64,000 bases of DNA. Origin: Prevotellaceae bacterium UBA2738. GTDB lineage: Bacteria; Bacteroidota; Bacteroidia; Bacteroidales; Bacteroidaceae. Where the stretch lies: NCBI GenBank assembly GCA_002353585.1, contig DEJW01000035.1, positions 1 to 64,000 on the forward strand, written 5' to 3'. Every line of letters starts with the position of its first letter. Positions within the stretch are counted from its first letter, which is position 1. The position numbers and the translations under genes are program-made. Shown here piece after piece: positions 25,924 through 34,848 of the stretch. The notes beneath the pieces are model-generated. The model worked only from the letters and a program-made list of their open reading frames with translations. It was not told the DNA's origin and made no database searches.

Positions 25924-27603
25924 TTATCTTTTTGTTGTAACCTTCTTAGGGGGGATATAAACTATAAAATGATTATTCTGCCATGCAGTAATATAGTGAT
26001 GTTTCTTGAGGAAGTCATGTCTTAATTTTATTTTTTGGGGGACAAAGTAAGACAATCTTTCTGAGGAATGCTCATTGTCCCAATCCTTAAAGTCGGCCAT
26101 GAAATCTGTCGGTGTTCCCTTACTTGATACTATTACAGGCAAAGGACGGTTTTTCTCACTTTCAGACAGTTTTTTCTCTATTGTTGCTGAGTCATAGCAT
26201 AATAGCCATGCGTTTCCTATCCAGGGGCGTGTTTCCGTTAAGTAATTTATGCCTGGCGGATTGTCAAATGCCATGAGATAATCACCTTTTTTTACGTAAT
26301 GTTTCAGGGCATCCAGAAGGGGATTGATAGCAAGAGTTCTTTCTTTAGTTGTATAGGTCGTTGCAAGTGAACTATTTATCTTATATGTTTTTTTCCATCG
26401 AGGTCCATCATCAAAATCACAGGTGTAGGCAATGGAATATACCATTTTCCCACAATAGGAGAGTAGGCTAATCAGGAAAAAAACTGAAATCCATTGCTTC
26501 TTCTTTGGTATAGAAGAGCATGTATTGTAAATGACGGCAACAGCAAGTGCAACAGCAAGATAATCAGAGTTGTCTCCCATATTGCATATCCCTGCATCGC
26601 TTCCCAATGGTTGCAGATAGGCAGTTAGCAGTGCCATGAGAATAATGTAGAAAGAATTTTCCTCATTACGTTTGCTATATAATGCGTACAATAGTGTAAT
26701 AGTGAAGAAGGCATATAGAACATAGATTAAGTTTTTACACCACCATAAACCTGGCAGTATGGGCAGCAAGCATATACATTTAAATATCCCCCAGTAATTG
26801 CTGATATATGCACGCAACATGACCAATGCCGAATGGGTGTTGTCTGAATCCCCAACGATGTTAAATCCTGTTGAAAGGTTATCAAAGAATAGTTCACGAT
26901 GCCCTAATATTGAAAGCAGAATTATTTCAATACCTATTCCGACTGCAAAGCCAGCTATTCCACTAACTAACATATATAGCACATGACGTCTTGCAGAAGT
27001 TTTGTTTTGCGTTCTATGGCATGTGAAATAATAGTACGGGAGGAGTACCACTGCCAAGCCGCATAATGCCATATTAGGCAGGCGTGTAAATGTGTTTAGT
27101 CCAAGTATTATTCCTGCAATAAAGAAATACAGGCAATTTTTATGACGTAGAGCTCTGTCTATGAATCCAATAGCAATTGTCGTTGTGAGTGCAGTGATCC
27201 AGTTATGATGAATTACTAAGACTCCATATCCGAAGGAAATGAGAAACAGATACATCGTGAGAATCAGAATACGCTGTCTGACATGAGGTTTAAGCACCCA
27301 GTATATTGCGAAGCACGACAGTATATTGATTATGCCTCCACCGATATGAAAAGCAAGGTAGCCATACTGCCCGAATAGTTGATCCCACAGACCGCCGACA
27401 ACAAGTGCGTTGTAATATAGCATTTGGTATTGGCATACCTCGGGGTCACGGAATATCCAGTAGTATGCAGACATTACCCATGGCTCATCATACAGGGATG
27501 CACCTTGGAATGACAATATCCCCTCCCATAGTGCTGCTACCAATGTAAATGTTAGCAGGGGGTGGGCTTGGGGTATCAATATGCGTTCCTGTCTATTCCT
27601 CAT
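25924..27603 (-). CDS. Polytopic membrane protein, GT-C-like (PMT/GT39 type)
   Basis: A 559-residue membrane protein with about ten helices and a large soluble C-terminal domain (about residues 400-559). SLYDEPW after the first helix places a D-E pair in the first outer loop, as in GT-C enzymes such as protein mannosyltransferases and ArnT. The C-terminal part has KKGDYLMAFDNPPGINYLTETRPW. It overlaps the sulfotransferase-like gene by 11 bases. A sugar transfer from a lipid carrier in the periplasm is the natural guess. Confidence 0.68.
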   Translation of the reverse strand: MRNRQERILIPQAHPLLTFTLVAALWEGILSFQGASLYDEPWVMSAYYWIFRDPEVCQYQMLYYNALVVGGLWDQLFGQYGYLAFHIGGGIINILSCFAIYWVLKPHVRQRILILTMYLFLISFGYGVLVIHHNWITALTTTIAIGFIDRALRHKNCLYFFIAGIILGLNTFTRLPNMALCGLAVVLLPYYYFTCHRTQNKTSARRHVLYMLVSGIAGFAVGIGIEIILLSILGHRELFFDNLSTGFNIVGDSDNTHSALVMLRAYISNYWGIFKCICLLPILPGLWWCKNLIYVLYAFFTITLLYALYSKRNEENSFYIILMALLTAYLQPLGSDAGICNMGDNSDYLAVALAVAVIYNTCSSIPKKKQWISVFFLISLLSYCGKMVYSIAYTCDFDDGPRWKKTYKINSSLATTYTTKERTLAINPLLDALKHYVKKGDYLMAFDNPPGINYLTETRPWIGNAWLLCYDSATIEKKLSESEKNRPLPVIVSSKGTPTDFMADFKDWDNEHSSERLSYFVPQKIKLRHDFLKKHHYITAWQNNHFIVYIPPKKVTTKR

Positions 27604-28708
27604 AACAGCAGTCAGGTATCAGTTCCTTGATTCTTGAGCAGTCAGCCTCATACGCTTTCGCATCCTTCCACGCGAAGACATTCTTAATAGAGATTTCAGG
27701 ATTGAATATTTGTTTCTTCTTGTTGTGGTTCTCTTTTGAGAGCCCGAGAAAATGTTCAACTTTGCTTACTTCCTTTTCGTAGTTTAAGACCACATCTTCG
27801 AATTGTAATTTCAAGGTGCAGTTTCCTTCGTTGCCTTTGTTATCACAATAGTGCATTTTCTTTTCCCACTCTATGAATTCTTCGACGCTATCGTGCGCTA
27901 TCCATCTTATGTCTTTCTTTTTTGCGTGAACATATACGGCGCGCACGTCACGATCTACGATGATTCTCTTTACTCCTGGCAGATATGGTTCAAAGCGAGC
28001 CATGTCAGTGCCACAATCGCCAAATATATGGTCAAGTACCAACGTGTTATTTTTGCCGCTATTCTTGAATAGAGTATTAAATAAAGTGTAGAGGAACCCA
28101 CGACACAATGTATGATAGTATTCCTTGGACATCTTTTTTAGCGTGAACATGTCATTTATACCAGAGAATCTGTTCTGCCATACATTCATCAGCGGAGTGT
28201 CGCTTGTCATTCTTTGACCTATAATAGAATCAAAAAAAAGGAAAAACAGAGGTCTCGTCTCCTCATACTTCTGGTAAACATCTGAATAGTATGCTACGTT
28301 TATAAAGTCTTTTACTGCAGCATCTGCCCAAAAATCGTTCACCCATGCCTCTGGTTGCATCATGTGTTCCAGGAACAGGAGTCCTCCAGTATGTCTGCAA
28401 ATGTCAAATTCGCCAAAAACACAATCGGCAGTGTCGAGGGAGGAGTCTTTGGCAAATGAAGGCTTGGTAGCCCATACGGTGCAGTTAGAATACTCACGAA
28501 GCAAATCCATTACGGCACTTGAGCCTGAACAACCATAACCATCTATGGTGACGAAGCTACTGAAGCAACATGTCTTGTCAAAGGTGAAATCGCTGTCTCT
28601 ATCTTTTTTCCATGCATCATATTCTTCAAGAAAACGATTTCTTTTCCTGCCTGCCACATATCCATGAGGCAGTAGTGCCTTCACTATGTTAATAAGTTTA
28701 CTCCTCAT
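27593..28708 (-). CDS. Sulfotransferase-like protein
   Basis: A 371-residue soluble protein with FVTIDGYGCSGSSAVMDLL at residues about 48-66, a P-loop-like 5'-phosphosulfate-binding segment, and GVKRIIVDRDVRAVYV near 240, in the position of the second PAPS-binding motif (arginine/serine). The C-terminal LKLQFEDVVLNYEKEV...FLG resembles the family's late motif. Sulfation of surface glycans is the likely role, by family. It overlaps the flippase gene by 11 bases and the GT-C-like gene by 11. Confidence 0.7.
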   Translation of the reverse strand: MRSKLINIVKALLPHGYVAGRKRNRFLEEYDAWKKDRDSDFTFDKTCCFSSFVTIDGYGCSGSSAVMDLLREYSNCTVWATKPSFAKDSSLDTADCVFGEFDICRHTGGLLFLEHMMQPEAWVNDFWADAAVKDFINVAYYSDVYQKYEETRPLFFLFFDSIIGQRMTSDTPLMNVWQNRFSGINDMFTLKKMSKEYYHTLCRGFLYTLFNTLFKNSGKNNTLVLDHIFGDCGTDMARFEPYLPGVKRIIVDRDVRAVYVHAKKKDIRWIAHDSVEEFIEWEKKMHYCDNKGNEGNCTLKLQFEDVVLNYEKEVSKVEHFLGLSKENHNKKKQIFNPEISIKNVFAWKDAKAYEADCSRIKELIPDCCYEE

Positions 28709-30149
28709 GCTTGATGGTTCTAAACAAGAAATAAGATATACATACGCTTATAGCTGTCAGCATACAGCCTCCAGTCCAGTATGTTATACCATTTGTATTT
28801 TTGATTGTAAGAAATGCGCAGAATAGTATTATCGTTTGAATGATGAAGAAGAGAATATTCCTCATATTGGGTAATATTCCGTATCTGATGTTCATACATA
28901 CTGCCACCCATATAAGGTCAAGCAGATTGTAGGTGCAGATGCCGTATGCGATGCCTGTCAATCCCCATTCTGCATAGCAGGTGGTATAGACTGCAAACAT
29001 TAAGATGAAATCTATTATGTCAACAAAGAGGAAGAACTTAGAGTCGCCTGCTGCAAGGGGCATGAATGCCATAGGTTGTGACAAACTGCGTGTAAGGCAT
29101 GATATGAGGGCAATCTCCAGAACAGGTACAACCCTGATAAACTCATAACTTAACAAAACAGGTACAATGATATGTATCCCGATTAGGAAAGCAACCAGCA
29201 TGGGGGCTGTAAATAACTGCAATACGTCAATCTGTCGGTGTACGGTCAGGGCTCTTTTCTCTTTATCTGCAAAAATTCCTGACAGCCGGGGGTAGAAGTC
29301 CACCGCTATGCTTGAGGCAAATATGCCCAGATAGGTGGTTATGATCATCGTTGCCGAGTTATATAGGCCTACATCTGTCAGGTTTCCACGACTATTGATA
29401 AATGCCTGGATTGCCAGTTTCGTTCCATGCTCCATAAATCCCTGCAAAACGAACGCCCCGCCCAGCATTAGCATCGGTTTGCCGATAATCAGGAACAGTT
29501 TCTCAAATTTGACGCGAAAGGGCGCATTCCTGTATGAGAAATGCAGCACTATCAGCATCTGGCATAGCGAGAAGAGAAGTATCGCGGGTATTACGCCTTT
29601 CATTCCGTAAAGGTAGTAGAGCGGAACGTTGGTAAAGATGCTGGTGATAATATTTATTGTGCTGAGTGATGCTATGGACTTTAATTGGCGTGTGGCTTTT
29701 AGTATCGCCATCTCTCCGCATGTTATCGTAGCCATTCCTACGGCAGGAGCGAGCAACATGTATCCTATGATGTGTTCAGTATCGCCGAATGTTGAAACAG
29801 AGAGAGGGTAGGCAAAAAGAATACATGCAAATATTCCTGCGATGGCGAATAATGCGACCCATGAGCGAACTAACATTATGGCATTGTCTAATGGTTCACG
29901 TTCACCATTTTCTTTCCATCTTTCGTATGCCACAGAGATTTCCCGTACACCGCTTTGGTCCATGCCCATATTGGTGCTTTCATGAATAAGTTCCTTGGTC
30001 TCGTTATAGATGGAACTTAATCCTACGCCAGCAGGACCGAGGAATAGCGCTACAAGCTTAGTGCGTACAAGGTTGAGCCCGATGTTCAGTCCCTGTACGC
30101 TCCCAAACAGCGCCATTGCCTTCATTATGTTTTTATATGCAGAGTTCAA
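28698..30149 (-). CDS. Polysaccharide flippase (Wzx / MATE-like)
   Basis: A 483-residue membrane protein with 12 to 14 hydrophobic segments and the N-terminal LNIGLNLVRTKLVALFLGPAGVGL typical of O-antigen translocases. It would flip undecaprenyl-linked repeat units across the inner membrane. Its presence makes the whole minus-strand operon a Wzx-type surface glycan pathway. No Wzy polymerase is obvious; one of the two GT-C-like proteins could serve. Confidence 0.88.
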   Translation of the reverse strand: MNSAYKNIMKAMALFGSVQGLNIGLNLVRTKLVALFLGPAGVGLSSIYNETKELIHESTNMGMDQSGVREISVAYERWKENGEREPLDNAIMLVRSWVALFAIAGIFACILFAYPLSVSTFGDTEHIIGYMLLAPAVGMATITCGEMAILKATRQLKSIASLSTINIITSIFTNVPLYYLYGMKGVIPAILLFSLCQMLIVLHFSYRNAPFRVKFEKLFLIIGKPMLMLGGAFVLQGFMEHGTKLAIQAFINSRGNLTDVGLYNSATMIITTYLGIFASSIAVDFYPRLSGIFADKEKRALTVHRQIDVLQLFTAPMLVAFLIGIHIIVPVLLSYEFIRVVPVLEIALISCLTRSLSQPMAFMPLAAGDSKFFLFVDIIDFILMFAVYTTCYAEWGLTGIAYGICTYNLLDLIWVAVCMNIRYGILPNMRNILFFIIQTIILFCAFLTIKNTNGITYWTGGCMLTAISVCISYFLFRTIKHEE

Positions 30150-30153
30150 ATTT

Positions 30154-31107
30154 TCAGATAGTAATTATCCATTGTTTATATACTGTGCCTCTGCCGCCGA
30201 AACCTTCTTTCTGGGCTATGAGGTTTTCGTTGAGATATTTGCCGCCTTGTTCGTTGCTGTTGCCGAAGTCCATGTAGCGGTAGCCTGCTTTTCGGAATTC
30301 ATCCATCAGGGTAGTGTAGAGCAGATCGAGCACTCCGTCTTGTTTGCCTTGTGGTGTGGCATGACCGTATTGTATGTGTATGCAGGCGTCGTTTGCCACA
30401 TACACCACACAGCCTCCCTCGGCTTTGCCGTCTTTGGTGACTAGGATGAGTCGTATGTTTTTGGGAAAGCGTGAGTGGAGCAGCAGCATCTCTTGCAGGG
30501 TATGCACTGGTTTCAGACTGTATCTGTCCATCAGGTTTGCCTCCATTATGCGCCAGAACTGCTCGTAGTCTGTGCTTTCTTTTATTGTGTAGCCTGCCTC
30601 CTCAGCCTTTGCAACCCCACGTTTCCTGCGTCGTTCTATTTCAGGATAGATGGTGCAACCATTGAGGGGAATGGTGGTTGAGATGAGGCAACTCTCCAGC
30701 TTTGCACCGCTACGCCAGAGGGCATACTCATCTTCCTCTGACGGACATTGGTGGTAGCATGTAGGCATCTGCTTGTAATACCACTCCTTAAAGCCGTTTT
30801 CCTTTAAGTATGCCTTTGCTGAGGTGAACATCTCCAGCACCTCCGCAGCCCTGCTTTTGGTTGATATTACCAGACCACCGTAGGTTAGTCCCTGATGGCT
30901 GTACAGAATGCCGTCTTTCTCGTTGGCAGGGAGCAGGGCGATGAGTCTCTGTTTCTCGTCATAGAACATGAGCGAGTGGTCAGTGAAGCGATTACTGTGG
31001 TAGTCCATATAGCCACGCAAAAAGAGGAAGGTTCCGTTTTTGGAATCTTCCACGAATCTGTCCCACTGTGGGGCATCACTTGCCGTATATCGCCTTAAAC
31101 TCACCAT
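30154..31107 (-). CDS. GNAT/FemAB-like acyltransferase
   Basis: A 317-residue protein with two GNAT-like halves, as in the FemAB and BioF2/Acetyltransf_6 families: RRYTASDAPQWDRFV at the start, TFLFLRGYMDYH, then GGCVVYVANDACIHIQYGHATPQG and YRYMDFGNSNEQGGKYLNENLIAQKEGFGG. These proteins transfer acyl or aminoacyl groups. Position directly after the FdtA-type isomerase, where FdtC-type acyltransferases often lie, hints at acylation of an amino sugar, but the fold here differs from the left-handed-helix FdtC. It overlaps fdtA by 32 bases. Confidence 0.75.
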   Translation of the reverse strand: MVSLRRYTASDAPQWDRFVEDSKNGTFLFLRGYMDYHSNRFTDHSLMFYDEKQRLIALLPANEKDGILYSHQGLTYGGLVISTKSRAAEVLEMFTSAKAYLKENGFKEWYYKQMPTCYHQCPSEEDEYALWRSGAKLESCLISTTIPLNGCTIYPEIERRRKRGVAKAEEAGYTIKESTDYEQFWRIMEANLMDRYSLKPVHTLQEMLLLHSRFPKNIRLILVTKDGKAEGGCVVYVANDACIHIQYGHATPQGKQDGVLDLLYTTLMDEFRKAGYRYMDFGNSNEQGGKYLNENLIAQKEGFGGRGTVYKQWIITI

Positions 31108-31489
31108 AGTCTCTTATATACTCGCTCTCGTCATAATGATCAGAAGCCAGACACATGCACACAGACCCTGATGAGAAGTCCTCCAATGTTCGCCATATTC
31201 CAGGCACAATTAGCAGTCCCTCCCAAGGGTGGTTGAGCAATACCTCTTTCTTTTCAGCACCATTGTCGAGCACCACCTTAAACGAGCCGCTGACAGGTAT
31301 CAGTAGTTGTCTCAAAGCCTTGTGGGCATGACCTCCACGACTCTCACCGCCAGGAACATCATATATCCAGTAGGCACGTTTTATTTCAAAAGGCACATCT
31401 ATTGCCTGCTCAGCAACTGTCAGATTTCCCCTTGTCTTGTCTGCTATTTTTTTTAGCGTTATTATCTTGCAATCGTTCAGGTTGGTCAT
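31076..31489 (-). CDS. fdtA: FdtA/QdtA-type sugar 3,4-ketoisomerase
   Basis: A 137-residue cupin that isomerises dTDP-4-keto-6-deoxyglucose to the 3-keto form on the way to dTDP-3-amino-3,6-dideoxy sugars. Family marks are RAYWIYDVPGGESRGGHAHK with the metal/catalytic histidines, SGSFKVVLDNG, and PGIWRTLEDFSSGSVCMCLAS with YDESEYIRDYGEF at the end. It heads the eight-gene glycan operon; the matching aminotransferase (FdtB) is not in the window. Confidence 0.9.
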   Translation of the reverse strand: MTNLNDCKIITLKKIADKTRGNLTVAEQAIDVPFEIKRAYWIYDVPGGESRGGHAHKALRQLLIPVSGSFKVVLDNGAEKKEVLLNHPWEGLLIVPGIWRTLEDFSSGSVCMCLASDHYDESEYIRDYGEFKAIYGK

Positions 31490-31631
31490 GTGTTGTAATT
31501 AAAGTTTCCGCAAAGTTACAAAAAAAAATGTAGAATGAAGAATGTGGAATGAAGAATTTGTTAAAAAACTTTCAACTATGGACTATGGACTATGAACTAT
31601 GAACTATTTTTATTACCTTTGCACGTAGTCC
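31490..31631. promoter_or_regulatory. Divergent promoter region fdtA / priA
   Basis: On the minus strand TAACTTTG (plus CAAAGTTA at about 31512-31519) serves the glycan operon. On the plus strand TACCTTTG at 31614-31621 serves priA, whose ATG follows ten bases later. Between them are tandem GACTATGAACTAT units (31573-31606). Confidence 0.6.
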
Positions 31632-33881
31632 ATGACCTATTGTGATGTCATATTGCCTTTGCCCCTCGACGGGCTGTTTACCTACTCTGTGCCAGCAGAG
31701 TGGGAGAGTGCTGTGCAACCTTTTGTGAGGGCGATAGTGCCATTCGGTATCACCAAGACCCATACGGCACTCATTGTGCGAGTGCATGAAGAACCACCAC
31801 AAAAGGGCATTACCATCAAGCCCATCCAGTCCGTGATTGACAAGGAACCTGTGTTGCTCCCTTCACAATACAAGCTGTGGCAATGGATAAGCAACTATTA
31901 CATGTGTCCACTTGGCGACATACTGAGTGCAGCCTTGCCTTTGGGAATGAAAAAGGAAGAGGCCTATCGTCCTCGTCTTGAGACATACATAAGGATTGGT
32001 GCCGACTATACCAGTCAGCAGTCTCTGCATAATGCCCTGAATATCCTTCGTCGTTCGCCTAAGCAGCTGGAGGTGTTTACCACCTATCTTTCGCTTTCAG
32101 GTCTGGATAGTGGTGCTATTTCTCGTGAGATAACTCGAGAGGAACTTATCAATGCCAGTCACTCTTCTTCTCCTATTGTTAAGGCACTGGTGGATAAGGG
32201 TATGCTATCCCTCTATGATAAGGAAGTAGGACGACTGAATACCTCTGGCGAGCCTCATCCCGAACGCATAAAACCCCTCTCTGAGGTGCAAAATAATGCG
32301 ATGGAATCGCTGATTTCTGCTTCTGGAGTGTCTCTCTTGCATGGTGTCACCTCATCTGGTAAGACAGAGATATACATCCACATGATACAAGAGGCGATAG
32401 ACAGAGGTGAACAGGTGATGTATCTGTTGCCAGAGATAGCCCTGACAGTACAGATGACACAGAGGTTGCAACATGTGTTTGGCAATCGTCTGGGCATATA
32501 CCATTCCAAGTATTCTGATGCTGAGCGAGTAGAGATATGGCAAAAGCAACTATCCTCAGAGCCTTACGACGTGATTTTGGGTGCCCGTTCAGCAGTCTTC
32601 CTGCCTTATCAGCGATTGGGGTTGGTTATAATAGATGAGGAACATGAGACATCTTTCAAACAGCAAGACCCTGCTCCCCGCTATCATGCCCGTTCTGTGG
32701 CACTTATGATGGCTTCGTGGGCTAAGGCTCGTGTGGTTCTGGGCACAGCAACCCCTTCAGCAGAAAGCTATTATAATGCTCAGCAGGGCAAGTATCATCT
32801 GGTGGAACTCAAACAACGTTATCGCGATCTCAAACTGCCTCATATAAATGTGGTGAACACTCAGGACCTCAGGCGTCGTAAGATTATGCGAGGTCTGCTC
32901 TCTCCACAGTTGGAACAGGCTGTGCGCCAGGCACTTGAGCGTGGCGAACAGGCAATACTGTTTCAAAATCGTCGAGGCTATTCCTTTGTGATAGAGTGCC
33001 ACCAATGCGGATGGAGTCCTCGATGTCCTCATTGTGATGTGTCGCTGACCTATCACAAGACTACTGACAGCCTTACCTGTCACTATTGCGGCTATACTAT
33101 GAGGATGCCTCAGGGCTGTCCTGAGTGTGGCAACCAAGACCTCTACAATCGAGGCTCAGGCACAGAGAAGGTGGAGGATATCATCTCCTCAACATTCCCT
33201 AAGGCGAGAGTGGCTCGTATGGATCTCGACACTACTCGCACTCTTGGTGCCTATCAGCGCATTATTGCTGAGTTTTCGAGTGGTAAGACCAATCTGCTCA
33301 TAGGTACTCAGATGGTTACCAAGGGCTTGGATTTCGATAATGTCTCTGTGGTGGGCATTCTCTCTGCTGACACTATGCTCAACCAACCTGATTTCCGTGC
33401 CTATGAACATGCTTTTATGATGATGACTCAGGTGGCTGGCAGGGCTGGCAGAAAGGGCAAGCAAGGTCAGGTGATACTACAGACAGCTCGCCCTGATTTG
33501 CCTGTTGTCCGTCATATAGTGTCTGGCAACTTCGAGGCATTCTTCAATTCTTTGATGAAAGAGCGTCGATTGTTCCGTTATCCTCCCTTCACTCGACTCA
33601 TCTACATCTATCTTAAACACAAAGACGACAATATTGTCAATACAGCTTCCATCGAACTTGGCAGTCGCTTACGTCAGGTCTTTACTGAGCGGGTGCTTGG
33701 TCCAGACAAACCCCCAGTGGCTCGAGTCAAGACGCTCAATATACGCAAGATTATGTTGAAGTTGGAGACCACTCTCAGCATCTCGTCCACTCGTTCGGCT
33801 ATCCGCTCTGCCGTAGAAGGCATGATGCAAGATGCTCGTTATAAGTCCTTGTTGATTTATTACGATGTTGACCCAGAATGA
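31632..33881 (+). CDS. priA: Primosomal protein N' (PriA helicase)
   Basis: A 749-residue 3'-5' superfamily 2 helicase that reloads the replicative helicase at stalled forks. Seen are the N-terminal 3'-DNA-binding domain, Walker A GVTSSGKTE, the DEEH box (IIDEEHETSFKQ), a zinc-binding insertion with CHQCGWSPRCPHCD, CHYCG and CPECG, and the helicase C motifs GTQMVTKGLDF and QVAGRAGRKG. The length is normal. Its promoter box lies ten bases before the ATG, leaving little or no leader. Confidence 0.96.
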   Translation: MTYCDVILPLPLDGLFTYSVPAEWESAVQPFVRAIVPFGITKTHTALIVRVHEEPPQKGITIKPIQSVIDKEPVLLPSQYKLWQWISNYYMCPLGDILSAALPLGMKKEEAYRPRLETYIRIGADYTSQQSLHNALNILRRSPKQLEVFTTYLSLSGLDSGAISREITREELINASHSSSPIVKALVDKGMLSLYDKEVGRLNTSGEPHPERIKPLSEVQNNAMESLISASGVSLLHGVTSSGKTEIYIHMIQEAIDRGEQVMYLLPEIALTVQMTQRLQHVFGNRLGIYHSKYSDAERVEIWQKQLSSEPYDVILGARSAVFLPYQRLGLVIIDEEHETSFKQQDPAPRYHARSVALMMASWAKARVVLGTATPSAESYYNAQQGKYHLVELKQRYRDLKLPHINVVNTQDLRRRKIMRGLLSPQLEQAVRQALERGEQAILFQNRRGYSFVIECHQCGWSPRCPHCDVSLTYHKTTDSLTCHYCGYTMRMPQGCPECGNQDLYNRGSGTEKVEDIISSTFPKARVARMDLDTTRTLGAYQRIIAEFSSGKTNLLIGTQMVTKGLDFDNVSVVGILSADTMLNQPDFRAYEHAFMMMTQVAGRAGRKGKQGQVILQTARPDLPVVRHIVSGNFEAFFNSLMKERRLFRYPPFTRLIYIYLKHKDDNIVNTASIELGSRLRQVFTERVLGPDKPPVARVKTLNIRKIMLKLETTLSISSTRSAIRSAVEGMMQDARYKSLLIYYDVDPE

Positions 33882-34052
33882 ATATAGGGAGGTCTTAGGG
33901 AGGTCTTAGGGAGATGTTAGGGATATCTCAACTTCCTACCTCCCTATGCTCAGCCCAGTATTCATGCGGAGAGAGGAGGAATTAGGGAGGTTGACCACGA
34001 AAAACTCCAAGTTTTTCGTGAAATTAGAAATTAGTAATTATTTCCTCTTTTT

Positions 34053-34136
34053 GTAAAAGCATTACTTCTAGATGCAGAAGCAATGCTTCTATCTGCAGAA
34101 GGGCTGCCTCTGCGTGCAGAAGCATAGCCTCTGCCT
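34053..34136. repeat. Four tandem 21-bp palindromic units
   Basis: Units begin at 34053, 34074, 34095 and 34116. Each has the core (G)CAGAAGCaatGCTTCTgC in differing states of decay. The exact 21-base period equals two helical turns. Related arrays are at 1074 and 54005. Confidence 0.75.
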
Positions 34137-34182
34137 AACCTCACTAAAATTCCTCTCATCCCAGTGTTTATGGGGGATTAGA

Positions 34183-34252
34183 ATAGTGACCTATCTTCTA
34201 GATAGGTCACTATAAAGGTCACTACAGAGGTCACTATATAGGTCACTTTATA
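34183..34252. repeat. AGTGACC hairpin followed by four 12-bp GGTCACT repeats
   Basis: ATAGTGACCTATCT and AGATAGGTCACTAT form a perfect 14-bp stem around TCT. GGTCACT then recurs at 34205, 34217, 34229 and 34241, exactly 12 bases apart. Confidence 0.75.
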
Positions 34253-34284
34253 ATAAAAGAATTATCATGTACATATAAGATGAT

Positions 34285-34800
34285 TTAGTTCTTGTCCTCT
34301 TCCAGATAGTCCTTAGCATACTGGGCATAGTGGGCAGCAAAGCTTTCAGCCTGGTTAGGGGCAGTCTTCTTAATGAATTTTGCTGGCACTCCACCCCAGA
34401 TTTCGTGGTTGCCTACCTTAGTGCCACCGAGCACTAAGGCGCCTGCAGCTATGATGGCTCCCTCGCCTATGTCGGCTTTGTCGAGCACAGTGGCACCCAT
34501 GCCTATCAGGCATCCCTTGCGCAGGGTGCAGGCATGAACGGTTGCATTATGACCTATGGTCACATCGTCCTCCATGATGGTAGGACCAGTGGTGTTAGTT
34601 ACATGCACACAGGCACAGTCCTGTACGTTACACCTGTTGCCCATAGTGATAGGAGCCACATCGCCACGCACCACTGCGCTGAACCATACTGAACACTCGT
34701 CACCCATAGTGACCTCGCCCACCACAGCAGCTGTTTCGCTGAAGTAGCAGTCCTTGCCCCATTTGGGACTCTTTCCGTAAGCTGATTTTATTATTGCCAT
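34285..34800 (-). CDS. Gamma-carbonic-anhydrase-family protein
   Basis: A 171-residue left-handed parallel beta-helix protein of hexapeptide repeats. The three zinc-ligand positions of gamma-carbonic anhydrases are present: His66 (CVHVTN), His84 (TIGHNA) and His89 (TVHAC). RGDV at residues 45-48 and NVQDCACVH complete the family pattern of YrdA/PaaY/CaiE-type proteins. Carbonic anhydrase activity is possible but many such proteins have other or unknown roles. It is followed upstream by an AT-rich tandem spacer and the phosphopantetheinyl transferase gene on the same strand. Confidence 0.88.
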   Translation of the reverse strand: MAIIKSAYGKSPKWGKDCYFSETAAVVGEVTMGDECSVWFSAVVRGDVAPITMGNRCNVQDCACVHVTNTTGPTIMEDDVTIGHNATVHACTLRKGCLIGMGATVLDKADIGEGAIIAAGALVLGGTKVGNHEIWGGVPAKFIKKTAPNQAESFAAHYAQYAKDYLEEDKN

Positions 34801-34848
34801 GTGTATAAATGAAGAATGAAGAATAAAGAATAAAGAATGAAGAATGAA
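34801..34848. repeat. Tandem GAAGAATGAAGAATAAA spacer
   Basis: Short spacer made of GAATGAA/GAATAAA units and AACTATGAACT, of the same kind as those at 31530-31605 and 35455-35550. Confidence 0.6.

Larger units (their letters stand above)
33882..34284. other. Gene-free spacer rich in short repeats
   Basis: No gene is seen. It contains three tandem GGGAGGTCTTA units right after priA (about 33889-33914), a four-unit 21-bp palindromic array (34053-34136), a 14-bp-arm hairpin (34183-34213) and a 12-bp tandem repeat (34205-34252). Confidence 0.6.

Noticed and set aside
34053..34252. Possible CRISPR array
   Set aside because: Units are 21 or 12 bases, directly adjoining, palindromic and variable, with no unique spacers and no cas genes.
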